Source: Scytonematopsis contorta HA4267-MV1
GTDB lineage: Bacteria > Cyanobacteriota > Cyanobacteriia > Cyanobacteriales > Nostocaceae
Length of the DNA: 64,000 nt
Reading direction: 5' to 3'
Assembly (NCBI GenBank): GCA_019359035.1
Contig: JAHHIC010000083.1
Span: 1-64,000, forward strand
Below are positions 17,202 to 25,455 of the stretch, piece by piece. The notes beneath the pieces are model-generated. The model was not told the origin of the DNA and searched no databases. It saw nothing but the letters and a program-made list of their open reading frames with translations. The translations under genes were made by a program, and so were the position numbers. Within the stretch, counting starts at the first letter, position 1, and each line of letters opens with the position of its first letter.

Positions 17202-17223
17202 GGAGTGGTAAAGTTTCCACTCC
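17202..17223 (-). promoter_or_regulatory. Hairpin between pilin and virB3-like genes
   Basis: A perfect 7-bp stem GGAGTGG/CCACTCC with an 8-nt loop lies about 20 nt after the pilin stop and 9 nt before the virB3-like start. It has no T run, so it is more likely an mRNA-stabilising or processing structure, or a weak attenuator favouring pilin expression, than a full terminator. The stem also hides the GGAG that could serve as ribosome site. Confidence 0.5.
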
Positions 17224-17243
17224 TTGACATAATTTATACTTGA

Positions 17244-17879
17244 TTATGGCGTACCACCACCGCCACCACCGCCACCGGTACCTACTACTAAACCAGCAAG
17301 AACGTCTCCTACAACCACTGTAATTGCTACAATAATGGGAGTACGGGCGATTGTCTGCCAATCTTCATCATTTCTTGATTTTTGAACAACTTGGACAAGG
17401 CTGATACCTAAATACAATAGGAATAAACCTCGTAAAACGGCAAAGATAAAACCAGTTATTTGTGGGTCAATTCCAGGAAAGTAACTTTCGTCTTTGAAAA
17501 AATCTTCTGCGTTTTTTAAGAACTGGGCATTCGCTGGAGCAGAAGCCATATCTAACACAAATATTACACCGACGAAGCAGAAAACTATAGTGTAGATATT
17601 GATTTTATATTTGCGCTGCCACGTCTCAAAATTAGTGAGTAGGCTATTTGCTTCTTTAGGTAACAAAGCAATAATAGCAGCTGCAAAAGCTCCAGAGGCT
17701 ACTGCCATATTGTGGATAGAGATATCGGTCAGCATCAAACCAGTACCAACAATCATTAGTCCGGCAATGTTGGTATTTTCTTTGAGCGACCGCTTTTTGT
17801 ATTTAGGGGTGACGTAATGTTCTTGCTCTTCGGAGTCTGAGTTGTGTGAATCGTTGTCAACTGAGTGGTATGTCTTCAT
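17244..17879 (-). CDS. VirB2-like pilin precursor (long leader)
   Basis: A 211-residue membrane protein at the head of the conjugation operon. Residues 1-35 are charged; hydrophobic segments follow at about 38-60, 95-112, 140-160 and 180-203. A signal-like cleavage site MASAPANAQF at about 112-121 would release a mature pilin of about 90 residues with two membrane helices, as in VirB2. The mature protein ends in a poly-Gly tract (eight or more Gly) before the final Thr-Pro. The first membrane pair before the leader is unusual for VirB2 and may be a fused membrane anchor. Confidence 0.62.
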   Translation of the reverse strand: MKTYHSVDNDSHNSDSEEQEHYVTPKYKKRSLKENTNIAGLMIVGTGLMLTDISIHNMAVASGAFAAAIIALLPKEANSLLTNFETWQRKYKINIYTIVFCFVGVIFVLDMASAPANAQFLKNAEDFFKDESYFPGIDPQITGFIFAVLRGLFLLYLGISLVQVVQKSRNDEDWQTIARTPIIVAITVVVGDVLAGLVVGTGGGGGGGGTP

Positions 17880-18106
17880 AAATTGGTTATTTTGCGTGTA
17901 TTTGGTAGATACTCACGTGATAACCTTTGCAATACCTTGATGATTTATTTTAAGCAGAGAATATCCTCAAAAGCATCTAATTTTTTTTCAGAGTTTACAC
18001 CCTAAATTTTGGTAGATAATTAGTAAAATTTGGTTTTTTGTTTATTGACAATTGCAAATCAATGGGTTAATGCAGCATTTCTTGAATAAAATATGAGTTT
18101 CATAAG
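17880..18106. other. Intergenic region upstream of the conjugation operon
   Basis: AT-rich non-coding DNA that must hold the promoter of the minus-strand conjugation operon starting at 17879. No confident -35/-10 pair could be assigned, and no Shine-Dalgarno sequence precedes the pilin ATG. Confidence 0.35.
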
Positions 18107-18135
18107 AAAACCTCGAATGGTTACTTCGAGGTTTT
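18107..18135. terminator. Bidirectional Rho-independent terminator
   Basis: A near-perfect hairpin AAAACCTCGAA / TTCGAGGTTTT with a 7-nt loop, flanked by A and T runs on both sides. It lies 5 bp after the stop of the minus-strand gene ending at 18140 and insulates it from the conjugation operon. Confidence 0.85.
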
Positions 18136-18139
18136 TGAC

Positions 18140-18426
18140 TTAAATGAATGGAGAGAACTCGCTCCCTTGCTCAGTTAAATACCAGCAATCGTCACTGACA
18201 ATCAGATAATTATTACTAACCAAATCTTCCAGAAAATCAAGAATTGCCTCTGAATCGTAACAGCCGATTCCTTCCATGATATTTTCGATATTTGGTAGGT
18301 AATCACTTTGTCCATCATTTTCAATGGCGCCAACAGTGTTGAGAATATCTACCCTTTGGTTGTAACTAAGAATCTTTCACCGTCAACAGTATTGCAGTAA
18401 TGCTTTGTTTCATACGGAAAAATCAT
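18140..18426 (-). pseudogene. Frameshifted small gene, about 94-residue product
   Basis: The ATG at 18426 overlaps the stop of the preceding gene (ATGA). It reads MIFPYETKHYCNTVDGERF then LVTTKG and a stop. The next frame continues as VDILNTVGAIENDG, DYLPNIENIMEGIG, AILDFLEDLVSNNYL and DDCWYLTEQGSEFSPFI to TAA at 18140. One extra G in the GGG run at about 18354 would join both parts into KGVDILNTV, giving a single small protein that looks like a winged-helix-type domain. A 1-nt indel mutation or a sequencing error are the two explanations; programmed frameshifting is less likely, as no slippery heptamer is visible. Confidence 0.65.
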
Positions 18427-19271
18427 GATGCTGTCTCTATTGTTTCAAGTACTACTTCAAGCCATCTTAGGTGTTGAACGGTTTTATCACGCCCTTTTGC
18501 TGTGTTCAATGTTAGTTGTGAACACGTCTTACCTTTTTCCGTGGGAAGGTAGTCTGGATTACCGTCTCGGTTACGCACTTGAAAACCTTGTTCAATCAAA
18601 AGTTTGTTAATTCGTTGCGATGACCAAGTTTCATTAGTACGTTCCGCGAGTATTTCACCTAACTGTTTTGGTGTCAGTAGTTTATTCTCAACTGGGACAA
18701 CAAGCATTGACTTTGCGTCTTCTGTTTCTTTCAGTAAGTGAGGATATCGTTTACCAATTGCATTTAGCTTTGCGCCTGCTACTAGTTTTGGCTCAAGTCC
18801 TGCTTTACCAAGTGTTAAATCAAGCAAGGTTGAGATTTCCTCTAAGGATGGTATCGGTAGTTGGGGTTGCGGCTGTTGTTCTTGTTGCTCCCAACCTTTG
18901 ATTCTCTGCATCCAGCTTCGGATACCGATAGTAGCGAAAGCTTTGTATGCTAATTTTGCCTGCTCCGTACAGTTCTTTCCCGCATCAAGCCCATAGTATT
19001 CAAGAATTATTGCTATCGCAATATCTGGAATACCAGCAGTTGACCAATTATTCAGGTTCGCACATGTAAACCCTTGCTGTATAAGCTTTTTAGCTAATTC
19101 TGATGGCTCCAGGTTCGCGCTATTAAATGCTTTCCTTAATGCCATATCACTCACACCCGCTAGCCTTCCCGTTGCACGAATACTCGCTTTTCCCCTCCCT
19201 TGAGTATCAACTTCAATCTCTTCTCTGATTTGTTCAACAACATCAGCGATTTCCAACTGTGCCATAATCAA
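18423..19271 (-). CDS. Phage-antirepressor-like regulator
   Basis: A 282-residue soluble protein. The C-terminal 90 residues (LLTPKQLGEILAERTNETWSSQRINKLLIEQGFQ, PDYLPTEKGK) match the helix-turn-helix pattern of KilA-C/antirepressor-type C-termini found on phages and plasmids. The middle (135-165) is a Gln/Pro-rich linker and the N-terminal 120 residues are helical. It is divergent from the small HTH gene at 19419, and the downstream gene overlaps its stop. A second ATG two codons in (MAQLEIADVV, 19265) is the likelier start, since the first codons are redundant. DNA binding is inferred. Confidence 0.6.
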   Translation of the reverse strand: MIMAQLEIADVVEQIREEIEVDTQGRGKASIRATGRLAGVSDMALRKAFNSANLEPSELAKKLIQQGFTCANLNNWSTAGIPDIAIAIILEYYGLDAGKNCTEQAKLAYKAFATIGIRSWMQRIKGWEQQEQQPQPQLPIPSLEEISTLLDLTLGKAGLEPKLVAGAKLNAIGKRYPHLLKETEDAKSMLVVPVENKLLTPKQLGEILAERTNETWSSQRINKLLIEQGFQVRNRDGNPDYLPTEKGKTCSQLTLNTAKGRDKTVQHLRWLEVVLETIETAS

Positions 19272-19324
19272 AAATGCTCCTAACTATGTGTTTTGAGCTG
19301 AGAAACGCCGTAGTTTTCCAGACG

Positions 19325-19400
19325 AGCGGCGTCTTCTCCACAAATATCAGCATATATCACTATCGTAAGTATAGTCAATAATGATATACTAGATTAAAAG
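19325..19400. promoter_or_regulatory. Divergent promoter/operator region
   Basis: Between the divergent starts at 19271 and 19419 lie nested inverted repeats: inner ACTAT/ATAGT around 19358-19374 and outer TATCA/TGATA. They are suited to binding a small dimeric Xre-type repressor such as the product of 19419-19637. Palindrome only; binding is inferred. Confidence 0.4.
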
Positions 19401-19418
19401 TACCATTAATTTATAGTT

Positions 19419-19637
19419 ATGCATGTAGTGGAAAAAAAGACGGTAAAGAACCGCATAAAGCAGTTGATAGACTCCAGAAGCGAAACCAGGTATAAATTTT
19501 GGAAGAAAACTGGTTTAGCTCAAAACACGGCGTATCGTCTTTATGACGACCCCGAATATATTCCAGGGAAAGAAGTTATAGAAAAAATTTGCTTTGTCTA
19601 TGATTGGATACCAGGAGACTTTATTGTTTATGAGTAA
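19419..19637 (+). CDS. Small Xre/Cro-type HTH regulator
   Basis: A 72-residue DNA-binding protein: helices 1-4 at residues about 8-55 with NRIKQLIDSRSETRYKFWKKTGLAQNTAYRLYDDP, the HTH_26/Xre pattern in which LAQNTAYRL is the recognition helix. The following IPGKEVIEKICFVYDWIPGDFI is the conserved dimer/helix-5 region. It is transcribed divergently from the antirepressor-like gene and is probably its repressor. It is the first of three such small HTH genes in the window placed opposite a minus-strand operon. Confidence 0.75.
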   Translation: MHVVEKKTVKNRIKQLIDSRSETRYKFWKKTGLAQNTAYRLYDDPEYIPGKEVIEKICFVYDWIPGDFIVYE

Positions 19638-19947
19638 GAGTACTCAAGGCGGCACTATCAAATACGATGCCCAATAATTCATTTATATATTTTTACTTAT
19701 TTGACTAAAAATTTGAAGTTGCGTATTTCTAAATTTATTCTAGAAACTCCCTTGTTTGTAATATTTACCCAATATATAATTCTGCTAGGGTATAGCTAAA
19801 TCAGACCGAAATAGGGTTTTCTCTAACTATACCCAGTTCCTTAAACTTTATATTTACATTTTCTCATTCAGTACAGCAGTAATAGTATTTTTTATCTAGA
19901 ATTTTGGCTACATAATACTCTTGTTTAATAAACACAAATAAAATTGT
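19638..19947. other. Intergenic region without recognised genes
   Basis: AT-rich convergent intergenic DNA between the HTH gene and the DUF5674 pair. No open frame with protein-like sequence and no RNA gene was recognised. A hairpin ends it (next entry). Confidence 0.4.
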
Positions 19948-19974
19948 AACCTCTACAATAAATACTGTAGAGGT
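19948..19974. terminator. Terminator-like hairpin between convergent genes
   Basis: A perfect 10-bp stem AACCTCTACA/TGTAGAGGTT, 7-8 nt loop, downstream of the minus-strand pair ending at 20028. It is followed on the minus strand by an AT-rich ACAATTTTATTT stretch. A terminator is likely, though the T run is imperfect. Confidence 0.6.
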
Positions 19975-20027
19975 TATTACTACTCTTTATTTTATCGTCA
20001 GTTCATAATTTGGGTAAAAAGCAACTT

Positions 20028-20378
20028 TTACTTTACAACTTGCAACAAACCAGACATATCCAAAATGCTATTACTCCACTTTGCTAAACTTGTATTCATA
20101 CTAAGAAACGGTTCTTCGTCAACCGTAGCTTGTGACCAACTTATACGCCAATCTTGTAGAAATTGTTGAAGTTGGGTAAACTCGGTACTACCGCTTTCCC
20201 TTTCCATTAAAGATGTATATAATACTGCTTCATCCAACACGACCGAAACAACCGGACTATTAGCTGCATCAGTTAGTGACCAAGATTTTAGGCGTGCTAA
20301 AGACGACGCAAGCTCGCCTAGTTTTTGTTGGCGACTCAAGTTTAAAAAGCTTTTTTCTATAGAATCCCAATTTGGCAT
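20028..20378 (-). CDS. Hypothetical protein coupled to DUF5674
   Basis: A 116-residue, mostly helical, soluble protein (MPNWDSIEKSFLNLSRQQKLGELASSLARL...). No family recognised. The start overlaps the stop of the DUF5674 gene (TAATG), so the two are translated together. Such a chained pair of small proteins on a plasmid could be a toxin-antitoxin-like unit or an enzyme with its partner; there is no direct evidence for either. Confidence 0.65.
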   Translation of the reverse strand: MPNWDSIEKSFLNLSRQQKLGELASSLARLKSWSLTDAANSPVVSVVLDEAVLYTSLMERESGSTEFTQLQQFLQDWRISWSQATVDEEPFLSMNTSLAKWSNSILDMSGLLQVVK

Positions 20379-20713
20379 TATCTTTCTCCAAGTAATCGAA
20401 TAATAATACGGCTGATTTTTTCTCTTAATTCTGGCGACTCTACAATCATTGTACGGTTATTTTGACTGGGGCGGATGTTAATTATAGATTCAAAAACAAT
20501 TGTTTGCGTATAAGGAGTCCAATCAGCTCCCCACAAATCGCGCTGTCTGCTACCATCTTTTAGTAGTTCTTGTTCACACTCATAATGTTTATCGCTTCCA
20601 CCCGCAAGTATTTCGCGCTCAATATCAACAACTACTTTAATAAATACTCCCCACTGTTTCAACATTTCTGCTATTTCTTCAGCAGTAGCCTGTGACCTCA
20701 TAATTAAAATCAT
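20378..20713 (-). CDS. DUF5674 family protein
   Basis: A 111-residue protein matching the DUF5674 pattern over its whole length: VVVDIEREILAGGSDKH, CEQELLKDGSRQRDLWGADW, ESIINIRPSQNNRTM and LREKISRIIIRLLG. The family is widespread in cyanobacteria and of unknown function. The start at 20713 gives MILIMRSQATAEEIAEML, the usual N-terminus. It is followed by a TAATG-coupled gene. Confidence 0.85.
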   Translation of the reverse strand: MILIMRSQATAEEIAEMLKQWGVFIKVVVDIEREILAGGSDKHYECEQELLKDGSRQRDLWGADWTPYTQTIVFESIINIRPSQNNRTMIVESPELREKISRIIIRLLGER

Positions 20714-20927
20714 TTTATAGCCTCAAATACTGGCGCATAGAACATCCTAACGATTAGCAATTGATTATTATTCAACAATTCGGCAGTCAAAATTATTGAA
20801 TAATAACCAAAGTATATTATCCCATTATTGTGTACAAAAATATAAAAAAGTTCTTAATTATTTATGCGTAAATAAGTATTATTATTTACATGATATTTCC
20901 AGACAATTTTGAGAACAACAAGGGGAG
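20714..20927. other. Intergenic region
   Basis: AT-rich, 214 bp. It carries the promoter for the minus-strand DUF5674 operon and the 3' side of the next minus-strand gene. An inverted repeat with ATTATTCAAC/AATTATTGAATAAT elements lies at about 20765-20806. No gene was seen. Confidence 0.35.
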
Positions 20928-22244
20928 TCACAAATGAGCTAAAAACGCCTCAAAGTTAGTCTTAGTAACATTTTCCCAAAAACATGAGCCTAGTGTTTGT
21001 ACTTGATATACTTCATCTCGGATTTCTCTAAAATCAACAATTCTTCCCTCAATTTGTGCTTGTAACAAAATATTGAATTTTTCGGGCATTATTTGTATAA
21101 CTTGCCGTTGTTCTTTAGGTGTTAGTGCATCCCAAGCAGCAATTTTGTATTCTGTGTGAGCTAACAAAGTAGATTGAATTTCTGACCAACTAGTAGCTTG
21201 CTGAAAAACTTCTATTAGCTGCTGTAATGATTCAAATTCATGAAAGTAAAGAAGATTGTTGCGAGTATCCGCCACCTGATTCTGAGTTGAAACTTGTAAT
21301 CTTTGGTTACCATCGCTCGCTTTTTCTTCGCGTTCATACGATGCTATTTCTTTAGACTCAACAGAGAATAAGTCGGAGTTAGAGTCATTTGATTGTTCTA
21401 ACTCGTGATTTCTTCTATCAATTTCTATGTATTCATCAAAGTTTACATGCACATTCGATTTGTCTGGGTCATCTGCGTAAGATTCAAAAATAAAAACAGA
21501 TTCTTTAAAAGGTATTGAACCTGTCTCTTCATTAATATTTGTAAATTCTTGAGGCTCATTAGAATTAGTCGTTGCTTGGGACAATAGTACTAATTCTCCT
21601 TCGATGTACATTTGTCTGAGGGCAATAGCATCGGCAATGATTGCTTGTGCGGTTTTCCCCTCAGTTTCCATCATGTTTTGAAGACGTACTCCTGTTTCCT
21701 GGTCTTCGCGAATAGGAGGAACTTGCACGTAGCGTTCACCTGTGGAAGTAGTTCTCCAAATACTGGGCTTTTCTTCTTTTGGTAATTTGGGTTTACGAGT
21801 AGCATCCATTAAACCCCTAACAACAGCCTGGTTAATCTCAGGTAGGCTTGCAAGTTGGTCAATGACCGATTGATATTTCTTGCTGTTGTTTGCTAGCTGG
21901 TATATGGTTGCTGGCTCAATTTGCTTTAACTGCTGTGGTGACAAATGAGCGAATGTGGCAGCAACCTTGAGATAACGCTTCCCTTCCTTATCAGTCCAAC
22001 CGTGAAAACGAATGAGGTGTTTAAAATCAAGCTTGTTGAGGTGTTTCTTGTGGTGGGCTAACCATTGAGCATGTTGCACGATGCTCTCTGTTGCTTGTTC
22101 TAAAGGCTTTATGTCAAAACCAACTTGGACTGCTAGCGTCAAGCATTGAACTTGATGCTCGATATATTCTTCAAACTCTGATTGAGCAATTTGTTGCTCT
22201 GAAACTTTACCAGAACAAGGGTTTTGTGTAATCATGGTAATCAC
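20928..22244 (-). CDS. Cyanobacterial plasmid protein, paralogue of 37143-38192
   Basis: A 438-residue soluble protein of unknown function. Residues 1-230 are shared with the proteins encoded at 38274-38567 (N-terminus, SEQQIAQSEFEEYI) and 37143-38192 (core). The most conserved blocks are EEKPSIWRTTSTGERYVQVP and TGVRLQNMMETEGKTAQAII. The core is helical and ends in an alpha-helical, possibly DNA-binding segment (AQAIIADAIALRQMYIEGEL). The C-terminal half is acidic and variable. It lies opposite a divergent Xre regulator, as does its paralogue, so it is probably repressed by it. A regulatory or partition role is only a guess. Confidence 0.7.
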   Translation of the reverse strand: MITMITQNPCSGKVSEQQIAQSEFEEYIEHQVQCLTLAVQVGFDIKPLEQATESIVQHAQWLAHHKKHLNKLDFKHLIRFHGWTDKEGKRYLKVAATFAHLSPQQLKQIEPATIYQLANNSKKYQSVIDQLASLPEINQAVVRGLMDATRKPKLPKEEKPSIWRTTSTGERYVQVPPIREDQETGVRLQNMMETEGKTAQAIIADAIALRQMYIEGELVLLSQATTNSNEPQEFTNINEETGSIPFKESVFIFESYADDPDKSNVHVNFDEYIEIDRRNHELEQSNDSNSDLFSVESKEIASYEREEKASDGNQRLQVSTQNQVADTRNNLLYFHEFESLQQLIEVFQQATSWSEIQSTLLAHTEYKIAAWDALTPKEQRQVIQIMPEKFNILLQAQIEGRIVDFREIRDEVYQVQTLGSCFWENVTKTNFEAFLAHL

Positions 22245-22285
22245 AAAGTGAAAATTATTCAGAGGCGGTCGTATGTTCTTGGCGG

Positions 22286-22300
22286 AATGGCGATCGCCTT
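22286..22300. repeat. HIP1 palindrome
   Basis: GGCGATCGCC contains the cyanobacterial highly iterated palindrome GCGATCGC (22290-22297). It lies in the divergent promoter region between 22244 and 22451. Further HIP1 sites are at about 25882, 39770 and 50118. They mark the DNA as cyanobacterial. Confidence 0.8.
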
Positions 22301-22450
22301 TGTTTTTTGTTTCAAGGGGAAATCCCTACAGTTTTTATATTAGTCGTAACGATTGATAATTTCAAGGATTAAGCTAAAATGTTTGTTGCAAAGCTTTTCA
22401 TTTTAGCTGCGGTAGTTAAACGAACATTGTCAAAGAGGTGTAAGTTAGAT

Positions 22451-22720
22451 ATGCCGAGAGTAAAAGAAGAGTCCATGCCGATAAAATGGCGTTTAGCTGT
22501 GTTGATGGCCGATAGAGAAGTAGATTACAAAGAGCTTGCCAAAATGACTGGTATGCACCAGGTGACCGTGAATAAACATAAAAATATGCGAATTATGCCT
22601 GAAAGACTAGAAAGGGAAACCCTAGAAAAGTATTGCAAAGCTCTCAATTGCCAACCTGGAGAGTTGTTAGCTTACTTGCCTGAAACTAAAAATGACGATA
22701 AAGATAAAATACAAAAATAA
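22451..22720 (+). CDS. Xre-type HTH regulator
   Basis: An 89-residue protein starting at ATG 22451, preceded by AGAGG at good spacing; an in-frame ATG at 22379 lacks a ribosome site and adds 24 residues with no family pattern. Residues 10-70 form the HTH_26/Xre domain: WRLAVLMADREVDYKELAKM, then MHQVTVNKHKN as recognition helix, and LEKYCKALNCQPGELLAY. Divergent from the 438-residue protein gene, which it probably controls. The C-terminus is charged (DDKDKIQK). Confidence 0.8.
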   Translation: MPRVKEESMPIKWRLAVLMADREVDYKELAKMTGMHQVTVNKHKNMRIMPERLERETLEKYCKALNCQPGELLAYLPETKNDDKDKIQK

Positions 22721-22985
22721 ATTAATTTTTTTAATCTCTAATGTATAAGAATGACTGTTTAGGTTTTGTTTCTGTCATGATTACACAATTAGTAATACTC
22801 GTTATACTCTTATATTGATATTGTAATGGATACTATTTGAAAATATTTTGTAATGAAAACATCAATTAACCAAAATTACTTTTAAGTTTTGCAAGTTGAG
22901 TTAAAGAACATAAACCCAACAAGCAAACAAAAAAGTTGAATTGATGCTATTCCTCAACCCAACCTAAAATAACTATTTACAACAT
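22721..22985. other. Convergent intergenic region
   Basis: 265 bp, AT-rich. Two short GTTGAG/CTCAAC-type repeats near 22885-22960 could form a weak terminator between the convergent genes. Nothing else was recognised. Confidence 0.3.
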
Positions 22986-23567
22986 TTATTGCTTGTATGT
23001 TGTGTCTGGGTTAAGCTTAAGCTCAATCTTTTTACCAGGCTTTAGGTCTAGACTTTTTACACTACCGTCAGGTAACTCTATAACTTGGTTGATTGGATAT
23101 ACCGAATCGTATTTAGGACAAGTTTTAGTTTTACAAGGAGGTGCGGCTTCAACTATAGTTTTGATAACCCCATCTTGAAGAAATATCATATCCAGTGGAA
23201 TATGAGTATCTTTCATCCAAAGTTTAAGTTGTTCAGGCTTTTTGAGTACAAACAACATGCCTTGATTTTTGGGTAATGACTTGCGAAACTTTAACCCGTG
23301 GGAATATTCCTTTGGTTCGTCAGCTACTTCCAATTGAATTGTTTGGTTGTTACTAGTAAAATTTGCGCCAATAGGTAAATATTGAGGTTGACTATTTAAA
23401 TAATAAGGTATTAAAGGCGAGAGGGCTGCACTAAAACCAGCAATTGGACCGATGATACTCAGAACTTTGAGTAATGGTGAGCTATCAAATATTGTTTGAG
23501 TTTTTTGTTTGTTTCCAGTTTTTTGATTGTTTGTTGTTCGCATAAATAAAAAAGTAAATATTTCCAC
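22986..23567 (-). CDS. DUF192 family membrane-anchored protein
   Basis: A 193-residue protein: one membrane helix at about residues 34-52 (LSIIGPIAGFSAALSPLIPYYL), then an exported DUF192 domain (65-190). The domain has the hallmarks LEVADEPKEYSHGLKFRKSL, GMLFVLKKPEQLKLWMKDTH, IPLDMIFL and the CKTKTCPKY loop. The family is common but its function is unknown. The GTG at 23567 overlaps the TAG of the AAA ATPase gene (TAGTG), so coupling is likely; an ATG at 23543 is the alternative start. Confidence 0.85.
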   Translation of the reverse strand: MEIFTFLFMRTTNNQKTGNKQKTQTIFDSSPLLKVLSIIGPIAGFSAALSPLIPYYLNSQPQYLPIGANFTSNNQTIQLEVADEPKEYSHGLKFRKSLPKNQGMLFVLKKPEQLKLWMKDTHIPLDMIFLQDGVIKTIVEAAPPCKTKTCPKYDSVYPINQVIELPDGSVKSLDLKPGKKIELKLNPDTTYKQ

Positions 23568-25204
23568 TAACCAAAAATATCGACGTTACCAACAGCAAAT
23601 TTACTTTCGTCTAGTGGGCTACTAGGCAAAGCTTGTTGGTCGGCTTTATTCCTCATACTTTCGACCCTATCAGCTTCACGAATAGCGAGCGGGTTAATTT
23701 GACGACGTTCTTCTAACAATGCTTCGACAGTCAGTTCCAGTACGGGAAGTTCCTCCGATAAATAGGTGTCGGATGTAATTGCGCTAAAGAAAATAGTTGC
23801 AGCAGCACGTTCAACAATTGTTTGGATTTCTGCACCCACACATCTGTTGGTAGCTTTGAGAATTCGGCGCCATTGTTCATCATCCCAAGGGTCATTACCA
23901 TTACGGAAGCGCTTGTCAAACCTTGCAGCATTTATCTTAAAAATGGTGTGTCGCTCCCCGTTGTTGGGAAGGTCTACTTTAAATAAATAGTCAAACCGTC
24001 CAGCACGGGTTAACTCTGGGGGTAACCATTCCATGCGGTTGACCGACGCGAATACCAGCACATCTGAAGTGCGTTCTTGCATCCAAGTTAATAGCTGACC
24101 AGCAAGCCTTTTAGCGAGGTCGTCATCCCCAGCAAAGCCTTTATCAAAGTCATCAAAGTACAAAATCACTTGGTTGAGTCTATCAGCCAGTCGCAACAAG
24201 CGTTTGAGTTTGACGGATGCTTGATTACCAAAACTGCGAAAATTACCCCAATCGACCATGATTAGGGGAATACCCATGTTTTGGGAACAGGCTTTTGCAG
24301 AGTGGGATTTACCTGTCCCCGGTGGTCCCACTAACATAATCCCTTTAGGTACACACAGGTTGTATTGTTTTGCACGGGGACTGAGTAAGCGCTTAAACTT
24401 TTTGAATGACTGCTGCATTAGTTCTAATCCCCCAAGTTCGATAGCTGGAGGTGGTAAAAACTCAATATCGTACAGTCGATTTAGCAGTTGAATTTTTATT
24501 GCTAGTAATAGTTTGGCTGTATCAGTAGAATTATCTAAATTGTGCTCACTGTTAATATCTATTAAGCTCTTAATGATATCAGAAATATATAACCCGATAC
24601 TAGCGTTCGCAATTTGGAGGTGGTCTGACTCTGTATAAGTTTCGGTCAGAATTTTGCTATCAATTAAATTATCGATAATTTCTTGTATATCTGGTAATTC
24701 TTGCGTCCACAAAGGTATTTCGGCTGCTATTTCACTTGTTATTTCAGCAGTTGCCCCTAGTAGCATAGCTATTTTACCACTATCTTGATTATCAAGTTTG
24801 AGGTTAATCAACGACGATTTTATCCATTCTGATACTAGGAAAAAGTCCGTCTCCTTAGGAGTATCCTCCTTTATCCAGGGGTAGATATTCTCGATAATTA
24901 ATATTCCTTCTCCCTCATAATCCTTCCAGAAGTTTAGTACCTGGAAATAATCTTCTTTATTTTGTTTGGGTTTGGGCTTGTATTCTTCAAATTCAGTTAA
25001 AGTAAGTTTCTTGCTTGAGTTTACAGTTATTTGTTTGATGTTATCTAAGCTTAGATTCCAGATATAAGCTTTTCTATTTGAGGTTTGACAATAGGCTGCA
25101 ATATGCGTCAGTAGTCGTTTTCTTTCTTGGGGAGGTGACTCGGTGGCAATAAGGGGATGATTGTCGCTTATGAGTTTTTCTAAATGGCTAAAGCTAGATT
25201 CCAT
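23567..25204 (-). CDS. Ycf46-like AAA ATPase
   Basis: A 545-residue ATPase. The N-terminal 260 residues are the Ycf46-type domain. Residues about 285-430 are the AAA core: Walker A LVGPPGTGKSHSAKAC, Walker B VILYFDDFDKGF, sensor LVFASVNRMEWLPPELTRAGRF with the Arg finger. A lid domain follows. Ycf46 of plastids and cyanobacteria is linked to CO2 limitation and photosynthesis regulation, but plasmid copies may serve other roles. It is followed by a coupled DUF192 gene. Confidence 0.88.
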   Translation of the reverse strand: MESSFSHLEKLISDNHPLIATESPPQERKRLLTHIAAYCQTSNRKAYIWNLSLDNIKQITVNSSKKLTLTEFEEYKPKPKQNKEDYFQVLNFWKDYEGEGILIIENIYPWIKEDTPKETDFFLVSEWIKSSLINLKLDNQDSGKIAMLLGATAEITSEIAAEIPLWTQELPDIQEIIDNLIDSKILTETYTESDHLQIANASIGLYISDIIKSLIDINSEHNLDNSTDTAKLLLAIKIQLLNRLYDIEFLPPPAIELGGLELMQQSFKKFKRLLSPRAKQYNLCVPKGIMLVGPPGTGKSHSAKACSQNMGIPLIMVDWGNFRSFGNQASVKLKRLLRLADRLNQVILYFDDFDKGFAGDDDLAKRLAGQLLTWMQERTSDVLVFASVNRMEWLPPELTRAGRFDYLFKVDLPNNGERHTIFKINAARFDKRFRNGNDPWDDEQWRRILKATNRCVGAEIQTIVERAAATIFFSAITSDTYLSEELPVLELTVEALLEERRQINPLAIREADRVESMRNKADQQALPSSPLDESKFAVGNVDIFG

Positions 25205-25455
25205 TTCGTTTATGGCTGGTTAAGAGCGATTACCGCTTATTTTATTTGATATTAATGGTAGTCGCATCTAACAAATTGTTAGTTTTTTGGTTGTAATTTC
25301 AACAAAAGTTGGTAAATTTCTAGCTAAAAGTTAATTGTCTGCGAGCGGCTAGTCAGGTAATAATTGTGGGATAAGTTTTATTAACTATATATCAGGGTCT
25401 TTCATAAATTTTATGTAAATCTTTGACTAATATTTGATATTTTTTACGGATAAAT
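25205..25455. promoter_or_regulatory. Divergent promoter region
   Basis: 251 bp between the divergent AAA ATPase gene (minus) and the nuclease-like gene (plus). AT-rich, must contain both promoters; no distinct operator or confident -10/-35 elements were recognised. Confidence 0.35.

Noticed and set aside
17194-17361. N-terminal extension of the VirB3-like frame
   Set aside because: It lies over the pilin gene in another frame and has a composition (CRRRSCWFSSRYRWRWW) that only reflects the pilin's Gly-rich codons. The ATG at 17193 gives a normal VirB3-type start.
18107-18135. Small regulatory RNA
   Set aside because: The hairpin is flanked by A and T runs and immediately follows a gene stop, so a bidirectional terminator explains it fully.
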